From Anaerolineales bacterium (lineage in GTDB: Bacteria > Chloroflexota > Anaerolineae > Anaerolineales > DRMV01), in NCBI GenBank assembly GCA_015484985.1, contig WFUL01000255.1:1-6626 (forward strand): DNA of 6,626 bases. The letters run 5' to 3'. The position numbers and the translations under genes were made by a program. Under the pieces are notes generated by a model. That model was given only the letters and a program-made list of their open reading frames with translations, ran no database searches and was not told where the DNA came from. Below, in pieces: positions 1 through 5,729 of the stretch (position 1 is its first letter; each line of letters starts with the position of its first letter).

Positions 1-3
1 GAC

Positions 4-9
4 TATAAT
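4..9 (+). promoter_or_regulatory. Possible -10 box of a menD promoter
   Basis: A perfect TATAAT lies 66 bases before the menD ATG, which would give a transcript leader of about 60 bases. The -35 region is outside the window, so only half of the promoter can be judged. The leader holds short complementary runs (GGGGA at 10-14 with TCCCC at 30-34, and the palindrome GATGCATC at 13-20), but no riboswitch or attenuator that I recognise. If the box is real, menD has its own promoter rather than being only an internal operon gene. Confidence 0.5.
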
Positions 10-75
10 GGGGATGCATCTGGCACGAGTCCCCTTGCCGGCCATGAGAAAGACCGAAGAATCGAGTTTGTCCCC

Positions 76-1845
76 ATGTACACCTTCCCCAACCGCAACA
101 TCCTCTGGGCCTCCCTGGCGGTAGACGAAGCCGTGCGCCAGGGGGTCAAGGCAGCCGTTCTGGTTCCCGGTTCCCGCTCCACCCCCCTCATCTGGGCCTG
201 GAGCCAGCAAAACCGCGTCCCGGTGTTTACCCCGTGGGATGAGCGCAGTGCGGGGTACTTTGCCCTGGGTCTGGCCCTGGGCCTGAATGGACCCGTCGCG
301 GTGGTGACTACCTCGGGAACCGCGGTGGCCAACCTGTACCCTGCGGTGCTGGAGGCCGAGCGCAGCCAGGTTCCGTTGCTGCTCATGACGGGCGACCGTC
401 CCCTGGAACTGTACGACAGCGGCGCCAATCAAACGGTGGACCAGGTGAAAATCTTCGGCGACCGGGTCCGTTGGTTCGCCCAGGTCCCCCTCCCCGAAGC
501 CCATCCCTCAGGGAGGGCCCTCCGTTCTCTCCGCACCCTCATGGCCCGGGCCGTGGCTCGCGCTCGGGGATGGGATGGCCCTCCGGGACCGGTGCATCTC
601 AACTTCCCCTTTCGAAAGCCGCTGGAACCCATCCCGCAACCCGAAGACCTGTCCTCTGAAGACCTCCAGCGCCTGCAACGGGAAATCGAGGGCAAGGACG
701 AAGGGCCCTGGACCCGGATGCTTTCCTTCCGTCCCGCCTTTCCCCCGGAGGAGGCCCGGACCTGGGCCGAAGCGCTGGCCGCGCGTCCCCGGGGGCTCAT
801 CATCTGCGGGCCCCGGTGCCCGAGCGGCGCCTTTCCCCAAAGGGTGGCGGCCCTGGCGCAGGCACTGGGCTATCCCCTCCTGGCTGATCCTCTCTCGGGG
901 CTCCGTTTCGGGCCGTGGGCGTCCTCAGAGGAGGTCCTGGGAGCCTATCCCCTGGCCCTGGAAGCCGGGTGGCGGCCCCCCTCACCTCCGCAAGTGGTTT
1001 TGCGCTTCGGTGCCGCGCCTGTAGGCAACGGCCTTTTGCGGGCCCTGGCGGAATGGGACAAAGCCCTGCATCTGGCCGTAGACCCTTACGGCACCTGGCA
1101 CGACCCCGAACATCGGCTGGACGCCCTCTTCCGGGTCCACCCTGAGGACTGGGTAACCCAGGTCTTGCAGGCCCTGACCCAGGTCGACCTCCAACGGGAT
1201 GCCTCCTGGCTCCAATCTTGGCGCGAGATGGAAAAGCAGGTGCAGGAAACCGTCGCCCGTCCCGAGGACGTGGAAGGCCAAGCCCTGCCCCGCATCGTGC
1301 ACGCATTGCCCGAGGGGAGCATCCTGGTGGTGGGGAACAGCCTCCCGGTGCGTCATCTGGAAGAGATGGCCTTTCCGCAAAGCAAGTTTCTGCAGGTCTG
1401 GGCCAATCGCGGGACCAGTGGCATAGACGGCGTGCTGTCCACCGCGGTGGGGCTGGCCGCGGCGCGGCCAGAACGTCCCATGGTCGTGGTCCTGGGGGAC
1501 CATAGTTTTCTCTACGACGCCAACATCCTGGCCCTGGTGCGCTCTTTGAACCTTCCGCTCACCATAGTGGTCTTGCACAACGATGGGGGAGGCATTTTCT
1601 ACCGACTGCCCATTCGGGATTTCGATCCGCCCTTCACCCCCTACGTACGTCATCCCCATGGCCTGTCCTTTCGGGGTGTGGCCGAAATGTACGGCCTGCG
1701 CTATCAAGAAGTGCCCGTTCCCGCCCTAAAAGAACACCTCCAGGAGGCCCTGGAATCCCCCACGGCCTCCCTTCTGGTCGTGCCCAGCGATGCTCACCAA
1801 CACGAAGACACACGCCGCCGCTGGCTTCAAGCCCTGGCTTCTTGA
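76..1845 (+). CDS. menD: MenD, SEPHCHC synthase (menaquinone biosynthesis)
   Basis: This ThDP- and Mg2+-dependent enzyme of the cytoplasm joins 2-oxoglutarate (with loss of CO2) to isochorismate, giving 2-succinyl-5-enolpyruvyl-6-hydroxy-3-cyclohexene-1-carboxylate, the first committed step of the classical menaquinone pathway. At 589 residues it is close to, or slightly above, the usual family length. Family signatures are seen in order: PGSRSTPL (31-38), DERSAGYFALGLA with the expected catalytic Glu56, TTSGTAVANLYPAV (78-91), TGDRP (105-109), GANQTVDQ (116-123), NRGTSGIDG (444-452), and the ThDP/Mg site GDHSFLYDAN (474-483) followed by NDGGGIF (502-508). The N-terminal pyrimidine-binding, central and C-terminal pyrophosphate-binding domains all appear intact. 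ATG at 76 is the first possible start in this frame within the window, and the N-terminus aligns with the family from NRNILW onward. The ribosome site before it is weak. No other men gene follows; any partners would lie to the left of the window. Confidence 0.96.
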   Translation: MYTFPNRNILWASLAVDEAVRQGVKAAVLVPGSRSTPLIWAWSQQNRVPVFTPWDERSAGYFALGLALGLNGPVAVVTTSGTAVANLYPAVLEAERSQVPLLLMTGDRPLELYDSGANQTVDQVKIFGDRVRWFAQVPLPEAHPSGRALRSLRTLMARAVARARGWDGPPGPVHLNFPFRKPLEPIPQPEDLSSEDLQRLQREIEGKDEGPWTRMLSFRPAFPPEEARTWAEALAARPRGLIICGPRCPSGAFPQRVAALAQALGYPLLADPLSGLRFGPWASSEEVLGAYPLALEAGWRPPSPPQVVLRFGAAPVGNGLLRALAEWDKALHLAVDPYGTWHDPEHRLDALFRVHPEDWVTQVLQALTQVDLQRDASWLQSWREMEKQVQETVARPEDVEGQALPRIVHALPEGSILVVGNSLPVRHLEEMAFPQSKFLQVWANRGTSGIDGVLSTAVGLAAARPERPMVVVLGDHSFLYDANILALVRSLNLPLTIVVLHNDGGGIFYRLPIRDFDPPFTPYVRHPHGLSFRGVAEMYGLRYQEVPVPALKEHLQEALESPTASLLVVPSDAHQHEDTRRRWLQALAS

Positions 1846-1857
1846 GAGTGCACTCAA
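1842..1857 (+). repeat. Small inverted repeat over the menD stop codon
   Basis: TTGAG (1842-1846) and CTCAA (1853-1857) can form a 5-bp stem around AGTGCA. The centre can also be read as the perfect 10-base palindrome GAGTGCACTC (1846-1855). It is followed by only four A and has no T-run, so it does not look like an intrinsic terminator. It may be a minor RNA hairpin, a dimeric protein site or chance. No clear terminator was found after menD, so read-through toward nuoN is possible. Confidence 0.3.
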
Positions 1858-1900
1858 AAGTTGCCGAAGATTTCGAAGAAAGAGGAAATTCTCCCCGCAT

Positions 1901-1952
1901 TGTGGAAAACTCCGGGAAAACCTGTGGAAAACCTACCAAGATTGGGGAAAAC
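1901..1952 (-). repeat. Left DnaA-like box array with GGAAAAC spaced 11, 11 and 20 bases
   Basis: Exact TGTGGAAAA copies lie at 1901-1909 and 1923-1931, and the one-mismatch copy TGGGGAAAA at 1943-1951. The shared core GGAAAAC starts at 1904, 1915, 1926 and 1946, so neighbours are 11, 11 and 20 bases apart, close to one, one and two turns of the helix. A protein binding each core would therefore sit on nearly the same face of the DNA. The array fits cooperative DnaA binding; the phasing is seen directly, the binding is inferred. Confidence 0.55.
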
Positions 1953-2001
1953 GAGCATCCAAAACACCAGTGTAAACAGAGGAAGCAAGGTACCAGGGAC
2001 T

Positions 2002-2033
2002 TTATCCCCAATCCTTCCCCAAGGGTTTCCACA
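2002..2033 (+). repeat. Central pair of DnaA-like boxes
   Basis: TTATCCCCA (2002-2010) differs by one base from the classical box TTATCCACA, and GTTTCCACA (2025-2033) differs by one base from this region's own repeat TTTTCCACA. Between them CCTTCCCCA (2012-2020) is a weak third match. These run in the opposite direction to the left array, so the two groups face each other across about 50 bases, as often found within origins. Confidence 0.45.
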
Positions 2034-2050
2034 TCTCCTGTCGTTCGAAG

Positions 2051-2089
2051 CGGTATACAACCCGCATATATGGCAACATCCCCGGTATA
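2051..2089 (+). repeat. CGGTATA direct repeat with short AT palindromes
   Basis: CGGTATA occurs at 2051-2057 and again at 2083-2089, 32 bases apart, about three helical turns. Between or overlapping them lie the palindromes GTATAC (2053-2058) and CATATATG (2065-2072). These alternating purine-pyrimidine TA-rich steps melt easily. They may be part of an unwinding element or an operator; seven-base repeats can also arise by chance. Confidence 0.25.
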
Positions 2090-2125
2090 TAGTGCCAGAA
2101 ATCCGGTTTACGGGAGATTTCCCCG

Positions 2126-2134
2126 TTTTCCACA
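2126..2134 (+). repeat. DnaA-like box TTTTCCACA
   Basis: An exact copy of the region's 9-mer on the + strand, at the left edge of the most AT-rich stretch. A small hairpin, ACGGG (2110-2114) with CCCGT (2122-2126), abuts it, and the box shares the last base of that hairpin. Confidence 0.5.
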
Positions 2135-2140
2135 CCCCCT

Positions 2141-2220
2141 ACTACGACGACAAAGAGACTTACACCTTCTCCAAAAAGACTGTCTTCATGATTTTCGTGA
2201 CTTTCTGAAATTGGAAATGT
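2141..2220. other. AT-rich stretch, candidate DNA unwinding element
   Basis: By hand count this 80-base stretch has 30 G+C (37.5%), and its last 60 bases only 21 (35%), the lowest local GC seen in the window. It is bounded by exact DnaA-like boxes at 2126-2134 and 2218-2226. Such a position fits an origin unwinding element, but promoter-proximal DNA is also often AT-rich, and the nuoN promoter begins at its right end. Confidence 0.35.
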
Positions 2221-2240
2221 GGAAAAGCCGCGGGTATAAT
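2211..2240 (+). promoter_or_regulatory. nuoN promoter (sigma-70/SigA type)
   Basis: TTGGAA (2211-2216, four of six matches to TTGACA) is followed, after 18 bases, by a perfect TATAAT (2235-2240). Transcription would start near 2247, leaving a leader of about 37 bases before the nuoN ATG. It probably drives nuoN, serS and the DUF456 gene together. Confidence 0.65.
2218..2226 (-). promoter_or_regulatory. DnaA-like box inside the nuoN promoter spacer
   Basis: An exact TGTGGAAAA lies between the -35 and -10 elements of the predicted nuoN promoter. A protein bound here would compete with RNA polymerase, so whatever recognises this 9-mer (DnaA is the leading guess) may repress or time transcription of the nuoN unit. 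Confidence 0.45.
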
Positions 2241-2272
2241 CGCCCAAGATGTTCAGGTCTTCTTTGGTGACT

Positions 2273-2278
2273 GGAGGT
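2273..2278 (+). promoter_or_regulatory. Strong ribosome binding site of nuoN
   Basis: GGAGGT lies five bases before the ATG at 2284, a near-ideal Shine-Dalgarno site that fixes the nuoN start. Confidence 0.85.
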
Positions 2279-2283
2279 CAACC

Positions 2284-3741
2284 ATGTCCCTGCCCGTTAC
2301 CTGGCAAGATGTGTATGCGTTGTTGCCGGAGACCTTCCTGGTGGCGTGGGCCAGTCTGCTCCTGTTGGTAGACGTTTTTCGCATCCGGGACAAGCGTTGG
2401 ACGGCATGGGGCGGCGTTGTTGGGTTTGCCTTGGCCCTTGTGCTGGCCTTCATGCAGTTCGGTCGTTCGCCTCTGTTGGCGTTCCAGGGAATGGTGATTG
2501 CCGATGCCTTTAGCGTCTTCTTAGTCGCCCTCTTCGCTTTGAGCGGGTTGGTGGGTATTTTGTTGGCCCAAGACTATTTGCAACGCCATGATATGGAGCG
2601 GGGTGAATTTTACGTGCTTCTTCTGTTCTCCGTGGCAGGCATGATGCTCATGGCCCGGGTGGCGGACCTCATCATGATTTTCCTGGCCCTGGAACTCTTT
2701 TCCATCCCCTTGTACATCATGTCCGGGTTCGCCCGTCCCCGCAGTGAATCGGAAGAGGCAGCCTTGAAGTACTTCCTCCTGGGGGCCTTTGCCGCGGGCT
2801 TCATGGCCTTCGGCATCGCGCTGGTGTACGGCGCCACGGGCACCACCTCCCTGCCCCAAATGGTGCAGGTCATCGAGCAGGGCGCCGTGGACCAGGCCCT
2901 GTTGATTTCCGGTGCAGCTTTGGTGCTGGTGGGTCTGGGCTTTAAGGTTGCGGCCGCGCCCTTCCATATGTGGACGCCCGACGTGTACCACGGCGCGCCT
3001 TCCCCCGTTACGGGCTTTATGGCGGTAACGGCCAAGATGGCCGGGTTTGCGGCGTTGCTCCGGTTGTTCGTGCTGGTCTTCCCCAGTATGCAGACGTTGA
3101 CCCCCGTGCTCTGGGCCCTGGCGGCCTTGAGCATGATTTTGGGGAATGTGGTGGCCATTGCACAACGCAACGTGAAGCGCATGCTGGCGTACTCCAGCAT
3201 CGCCCACGCGGGTTACATGCTCATGGCCGCGGTGGCCTTTGCCCATCCGACCCTTGCTCCCCAAGCGGTGGCCGCGGTGCTCTTCTATCTGGTGGCGTAC
3301 GCCTTCGCCACCTTCGGGGCCTGGGGCGTAGTGGTGCTTCTGGAGCGGCGTATGGGTGAGGGCTTGAATCTGGACGATTACGCTGGTCTCTCCCGGCGCT
3401 ATCCGGGCCTGGCCGCGGCCATGGCCGTGTTCATGATTTCGTACATCGGCGTTCCCCCCACGCTGGGCTTCTTCGGCAAGTTTTACCTGTTCCGGGTGAC
3501 CCTGGAGGCGGGTTTCGTGGGCCTGGCCCTCATCGGTGTGTTGACTTCTTTGGTCTCCGCTTACTACTACCTGCGTCTGGTCATGTACATGTACATGCGT
3601 CCCGGAGAGCCCGAAGTGCGCCGGGAGCCCCGCCTGCAGGCCACCGTGGTGGTCGCGGCCGTGCTGACCTTCTTCCTGGGCCTGGCCGCGGCGTCGCCCC
3701 TGTTTACCTGGGCCACGGAGGCCATCCTGCGCTTTGGATAG
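2284..3741 (+). CDS. nuoN: NuoN, NADH-quinone oxidoreductase (complex I) subunit N
   Basis: This is one of the three antiporter-like subunits (L, M, N) of the complex I membrane arm, which couples quinone reduction to proton pumping across the inner membrane. The 485 residues match the family length and read as about 14 hydrophobic membrane segments nearly end to end. Key charged residues can be placed: Glu137 in LALELFSIPLYIMSGF, Lys221 in GFKVAAAPFHMWTPDVYHGAPSP, Lys251 in TAKMAGF, Lys298 in NVKRMLAYSSIAHAGYM and Lys399 in GFFGKFYLFR. The first three and the last are each offset by four from the residues I recall as essential in E. coli NuoN (Glu133, Lys217, Lys247, Lys395), which supports N rather than M or L and a working channel. 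The start is fixed by GGAGGT and a promoter close upstream. The gene stands apart from any other nuo gene here: menD lies to the left and serS to the right, so it is either the split-off end of the complex I set or a second copy. Confidence 0.95.
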   Translation: MSLPVTWQDVYALLPETFLVAWASLLLLVDVFRIRDKRWTAWGGVVGFALALVLAFMQFGRSPLLAFQGMVIADAFSVFLVALFALSGLVGILLAQDYLQRHDMERGEFYVLLLFSVAGMMLMARVADLIMIFLALELFSIPLYIMSGFARPRSESEEAALKYFLLGAFAAGFMAFGIALVYGATGTTSLPQMVQVIEQGAVDQALLISGAALVLVGLGFKVAAAPFHMWTPDVYHGAPSPVTGFMAVTAKMAGFAALLRLFVLVFPSMQTLTPVLWALAALSMILGNVVAIAQRNVKRMLAYSSIAHAGYMLMAAVAFAHPTLAPQAVAAVLFYLVAYAFATFGAWGVVVLLERRMGEGLNLDDYAGLSRRYPGLAAAMAVFMISYIGVPPTLGFFGKFYLFRVTLEAGFVGLALIGVLTSLVSAYYYLRLVMYMYMRPGEPEVRREPRLQATVVVAAVLTFFLGLAAASPLFTWATEAILRFG

Positions 3742-3751
3742 ACCCTCAACC

Positions 3752-3805
3752 CCAGGCGGCTGGCCGAAGGGCATGCGTGCATCAGGGTTGGCCGCCGACG
3801 CCTGG
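3752..3805 (+). promoter_or_regulatory. Stem-loop in the nuoN-serS gap touching the serS ribosome site
   Basis: CCAGGC (3752-3757) pairs with GCCTGG (3800-3805), GGC (3758-3760) with GCC (3794-3796), and GGCC (3762-3765) with GGCC (3790-3793). GAC (3797-3799) and T3761 bulge out, and a loop of 24 bases remains. The right arm contains the first two G of the serS GGAGG, so folding could partly hide the ribosome site. No T-run follows, so it is not a terminator. Whether it regulates serS is unknown, and GC-rich DNA gives such pairings easily. Confidence 0.35.
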
Positions 3806-3808
3806 AGG
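3804..3808 (+). promoter_or_regulatory. Ribosome binding site that sets the serS start
   Basis: GGAGG sits six bases before the ATG at 3815. An upstream in-frame TTG at 3734 would add 27 residues and overlap nuoN. The site and the typical SerRS N-terminus MLDLNLIR both favour 3815. Confidence 0.85.
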
Positions 3809-3814
3809 AAGGCG

Positions 3815-5098
3815 ATGCTGGACCTGAATCTCATTCGAAACGAGCCCGACCGGGTCAAGGAAGGGTTACGCAAACGAGGAGAGGACCCCGCCATCGTGGA
3901 CGAGGTGCGGGAACTGGACGTGAAGCGCCGGAAACTCCTGCAAGAGGTGGAGAACCTGCGGGCCGAGCGCAACCGGGTCTCCAAGCGCATCCCCAAGATT
4001 CAGGACCCCCAGGAACGCGAAGCCAAAATCCAGGCCATGCGAGAACTGGGTGAGCGCCTCAAGGCCCTGGAATCCCGGTTACGGGAGGCGGAGGACCGTT
4101 TGTGGGAGCGCCTCTCCTGGATTCCCAACCTGCCCGACCCCGACGTGCCCGTGGGAGAGGACGAGTCCCAGAACGTGGTGGTCAAGGAATGGGGCGATTT
4201 GCCCCAGTTTGACTTCACTCCCAAGCCCCACTGGGACCTGGGGCCGGAAATCGGGCTCATTGACTTCCAGCGGGGCGTGAAGATGAGCGGGACCCGGTTC
4301 TTCGTCCTGCGGGGTTGGGGTGCCAAACTCCAGCGGGCCCTCATCCAGTGGATGCTGGATTTGCACACCCAGAAGCACGGCTATCAGGAAGTCTACCCTC
4401 CCTTCATGGTCCGGGAACGGGTCATCTTCGCTTCGGGCCAGTTGCCCAAGTTCCGGGACAACCTGTATCACGACGCGGAGGAGGACTACTGGTGGGTACC
4501 CACCGCGGAAGTGCCTCTGACCGCGTTGCACATGGACGAAATTCTGCAAGAGGAAGACCTGCCGTTGCGGTACACCGCGTACACCCCCTGTTTTCGGCGG
4601 GAAAAGGCCGCGGCGGGTCGGGACGTACGGGGCATGAAGCGCCTCCACCAGTTCGACAAGGTGGAGATGTACGCCTACACCACCCCCGAGCAATCGGAAG
4701 CCGAATTGCAGAAGATGCTGGCCGACGCGGAGGAGACCTGCCGTTTGCTGGGCCTTCCTTACCGGGTGGTGCAACTCTGCACCGGCGACCTGGGCTTCGC
4801 GGCCCGGAAGACCTACGACATCGAGGTGTGGGCCGCGGGCGTGGGTGAGTGGCTGGAGGTGTCCTCAATATCCAACGTGGGGGATTTCCAGGCACGACGG
4901 GCCAACATCCGTTACCGTCCCAAGGACGGCGGTCGGCCCCATTTCGTGCACACCTTGAACGGCTCCGGTTTGGGCATCCCCCGGGTGTACATCGCCATTG
5001 TGGAGAACTACCAGCGCGCCGACGGCTCCATTGTGGTGCCGGAAGTGCTGCGTCCCTACATGGGTGTGGACCTGATTCCGGCATCTGCGTCTGCATGA
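3815..5098 (+). CDS. serS: Seryl-tRNA synthetase
   Basis: This cytoplasmic class II synthetase activates serine with ATP and loads it onto tRNA-Ser (and tRNA-Sec where present). With the start at 3815 it has 427 residues, the usual bacterial length. MLDLNLIRNEPDRVKEGL opens the protein in family style. Residues of about 30-100 are rich in charged heptads (RRKLLQEVENLRAER and onward) and form the antiparallel coiled-coil arm that grips the long variable arm of tRNA-Ser. The catalytic domain shows TAEVPLT (230-236, serine and ATP site), class II motif 2 from CFRREK (259-264) through AGRDVRGMKRLHQFDKVEM, and motif 3 NGSGLGIPR (382-390) followed by ENYQ. In motif 2, EKAAAGRD replaces the more common EAGSAGRD, a mild variation. 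It lies 73 bases after nuoN and overlaps the next gene by four bases, so it is probably cotranscribed with both. No T-box or other tRNA-sensing leader was recognised. Confidence 0.97.
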   Translation: MLDLNLIRNEPDRVKEGLRKRGEDPAIVDEVRELDVKRRKLLQEVENLRAERNRVSKRIPKIQDPQEREAKIQAMRELGERLKALESRLREAEDRLWERLSWIPNLPDPDVPVGEDESQNVVVKEWGDLPQFDFTPKPHWDLGPEIGLIDFQRGVKMSGTRFFVLRGWGAKLQRALIQWMLDLHTQKHGYQEVYPPFMVRERVIFASGQLPKFRDNLYHDAEEDYWWVPTAEVPLTALHMDEILQEEDLPLRYTAYTPCFRREKAAAGRDVRGMKRLHQFDKVEMYAYTTPEQSEAELQKMLADAEETCRLLGLPYRVVQLCTGDLGFAARKTYDIEVWAAGVGEWLEVSSISNVGDFQARRANIRYRPKDGGRPHFVHTLNGSGLGIPRVYIAIVENYQRADGSIVVPEVLRPYMGVDLIPASASA

Positions 5099-5616
5099 TC
5101 GAAGGGGAAATCGTAGCGGTGGACACTGCCTGGGAATTCTGGTTGGAATGCGTCCTCTTCCTGGTCATGGCCCTTACGACCCTGGGCCTGGTCATTCCCC
5201 TGTTTCCCGGCTTCATCGTGCTGTGGCTTATCGCTCTGGGTTACTTACTCGTGGTGGGCTGGCAGGGGTGGAATTTGGCTTTCTTCGTGGTGTTGACTCT
5301 TTTAGCCATTGCCGGCATGTTGGTGGATAATGTGGCAGTGGGTATGGGCGCGGCCAAGGGCGGTGCCTCGTGGACGGGCATCCTCCTCGCCCTGCTCGCG
5401 GGAGTGGTGGCCACCCTACTTTTCCCGCCCTTTGGGGGATTTGTGGCGGCTCCTGCCGTACTCTTTTTGGTGGAGTACTATCGCCGTCGGGACCTCAATC
5501 AAACCTGGTCGGCCCTAAAGGGTCTGGCCAAAGGATGGGGGTGGGCCATTGTCGCCCGGATGGTCATCGGGGCTCTGATGATGCTCATCTGGAGCGCCTG
5601 GGCGTGGATGACGTAA
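5095..5616 (+). CDS. DUF456 family small membrane protein
   Basis: This 173-residue protein belongs, by its pattern, to the DUF456 family of membrane proteins with no established function. Visible marks are LGLVIPLFPGF (30-40, the family's Gly/Pro-rich turn after the first membrane segment) and D78 followed by GAAKGGAS (85-92), then a glycine- and alanine-rich hydrophobic segment. Hydrophobic stretches lie near residues 14-35, 38-55, 60-77, 94-128 and 149-172, so four to six crossings are likely, with the charged EYYRRRDLN loop near 127-135 between the last ones. There is no cleavable signal peptide. The ATG overlaps the serS stop as ATGA, and there is no good separate ribosome site. This start removes 82 residues of upstream open frame that merely shadows serS. 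Translation is therefore probably coupled to serS. I cannot assign a role; the link with serS may be only positional. Confidence 0.85.
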   Translation: MIEGEIVAVDTAWEFWLECVLFLVMALTTLGLVIPLFPGFIVLWLIALGYLLVVGWQGWNLAFFVVLTLLAIAGMLVDNVAVGMGAAKGGASWTGILLALLAGVVATLLFPPFGGFVAAPAVLFLVEYYRRRDLNQTWSALKGLAKGWGWAIVARMVIGALMMLIWSAWAWMT

Positions 5617-5662
5617 GGAAAAATTGATGCAGCGGCGAAGCCGCCGCTGCATCAATTTTTCC
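5617..5662. terminator. Bidirectional intrinsic terminator between the DUF456 gene and hisD
   Basis: The arms 5617-5636 and 5643-5662 are perfect complements over 20 bases around a six-base loop, GAAGCC. The stem has a GC-rich core next to the loop (GCAGCGGC) and an outer AAAAATT/AATTTTT section. Read rightward, the stem ends in a five-T run and so can terminate nuoN-serS-DUF456. Read leftward, it likewise ends in five T and can terminate hisD. The left arm begins directly after the DUF456 stop codon TAA (5614-5616). Confidence 0.88.
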
Positions 5663-5729
5663 CTCTTCCGGCCCTGTACCTGGTCAGGCCTATATGTTTA
5701 GGGGGCAGCCCTGCTTCTGGTTGGCTTTT
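5663..5729. other. Spacer between terminator and hisD stop
   Basis: These 67 bases hold no gene. A weak second hairpin is possible (GGCCCTG at 5670-5676 with CAGGCC at 5685-5690, one bulged C, eight-base loop). It lies in the hisD transcript ahead of the main terminator but has no T-run and is probably chance. Confidence 0.4.

Larger units (their letters stand above)
1861..2240. other. Candidate replication origin or DnaA-binding region in the menD-nuoN gap
   Basis: The 438-base gap between menD and nuoN differs sharply from its surroundings: about 46% GC by hand count over 1861-2220, against clearly GC-rich genes on both sides. It holds four exact TTTTCCACA/TGTGGAAAA 9-mers (1901, 1923, 2126 and 2218) and the near copies TGGGGAAAA (1943), TTATCCCCA (2002) and GTTTCCACA (2025). 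All resemble the bacterial DnaA box TTATCCACA. An AT-rich stretch of 80 bases (2141-2220) could serve as an unwinding element. Clustered boxes in both orientations beside AT-rich DNA are what is known of oriC regions. That this is oriC is an inference: dnaA, dnaN, gyrB and parAB are absent here. Alternatives are a DnaA titration or reactivation site, or the site of another regulator acting on nuoN. Confidence 0.5.

Noticed and set aside
44..124. 26-codon frame MRKTEESS... overlapping the menD start, possible leader peptide
   Set aside because: No Shine-Dalgarno sequence before its ATG, no codon run suggesting attenuation, and it ends inside menD in another frame; most likely chance.
1901..1952. 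CRISPR-like or MraZ-type repeat reading of the GGAAAAC array
   Set aside because: The units are far too short and close for CRISPR, and the MraZ operator is a TGGG-type repeat at about 10-base steps beside mraZ and cell-wall genes, which are absent.
1842..2270. Open frame of 142 codons through the menD-nuoN gap, with shorter open frames on both strands
   Set aside because: It starts at a TTG overlapping the menD stop, lacks a ribosome site, has no recognisable family sequence, and is only one of several open frames here in different phases. The repeats ignore reading frame, so the gap looks regulatory.
3583..3599. Short tandem ATGTAC repeat in nuoN
   Set aside because: It simply encodes Met-Tyr-Met-Tyr-Met within a membrane segment border; not a regulatory repeat.
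3734..3814. Longer serS form starting at TTG 3734
   Set aside because: The added 27 residues are not family-like, would overlap nuoN, and a good GGAGG precedes ATG 3815 with the standard MLDLNLIR N-terminus.
2521..3996. Long - strand open frame (491 codons) opposite nuoN and serS
   Set aside because: His/Gly/Gln/Arg-rich translation with no family pattern, fully explained as the antisense shadow of real genes in GC-rich DNA.
4849..5094. Upstream extension of the DUF456 frame
   Set aside because: It reads Arg/Gly/Pro-rich noise in a shifted frame of serS; the membrane protein begins at ATG 5095.
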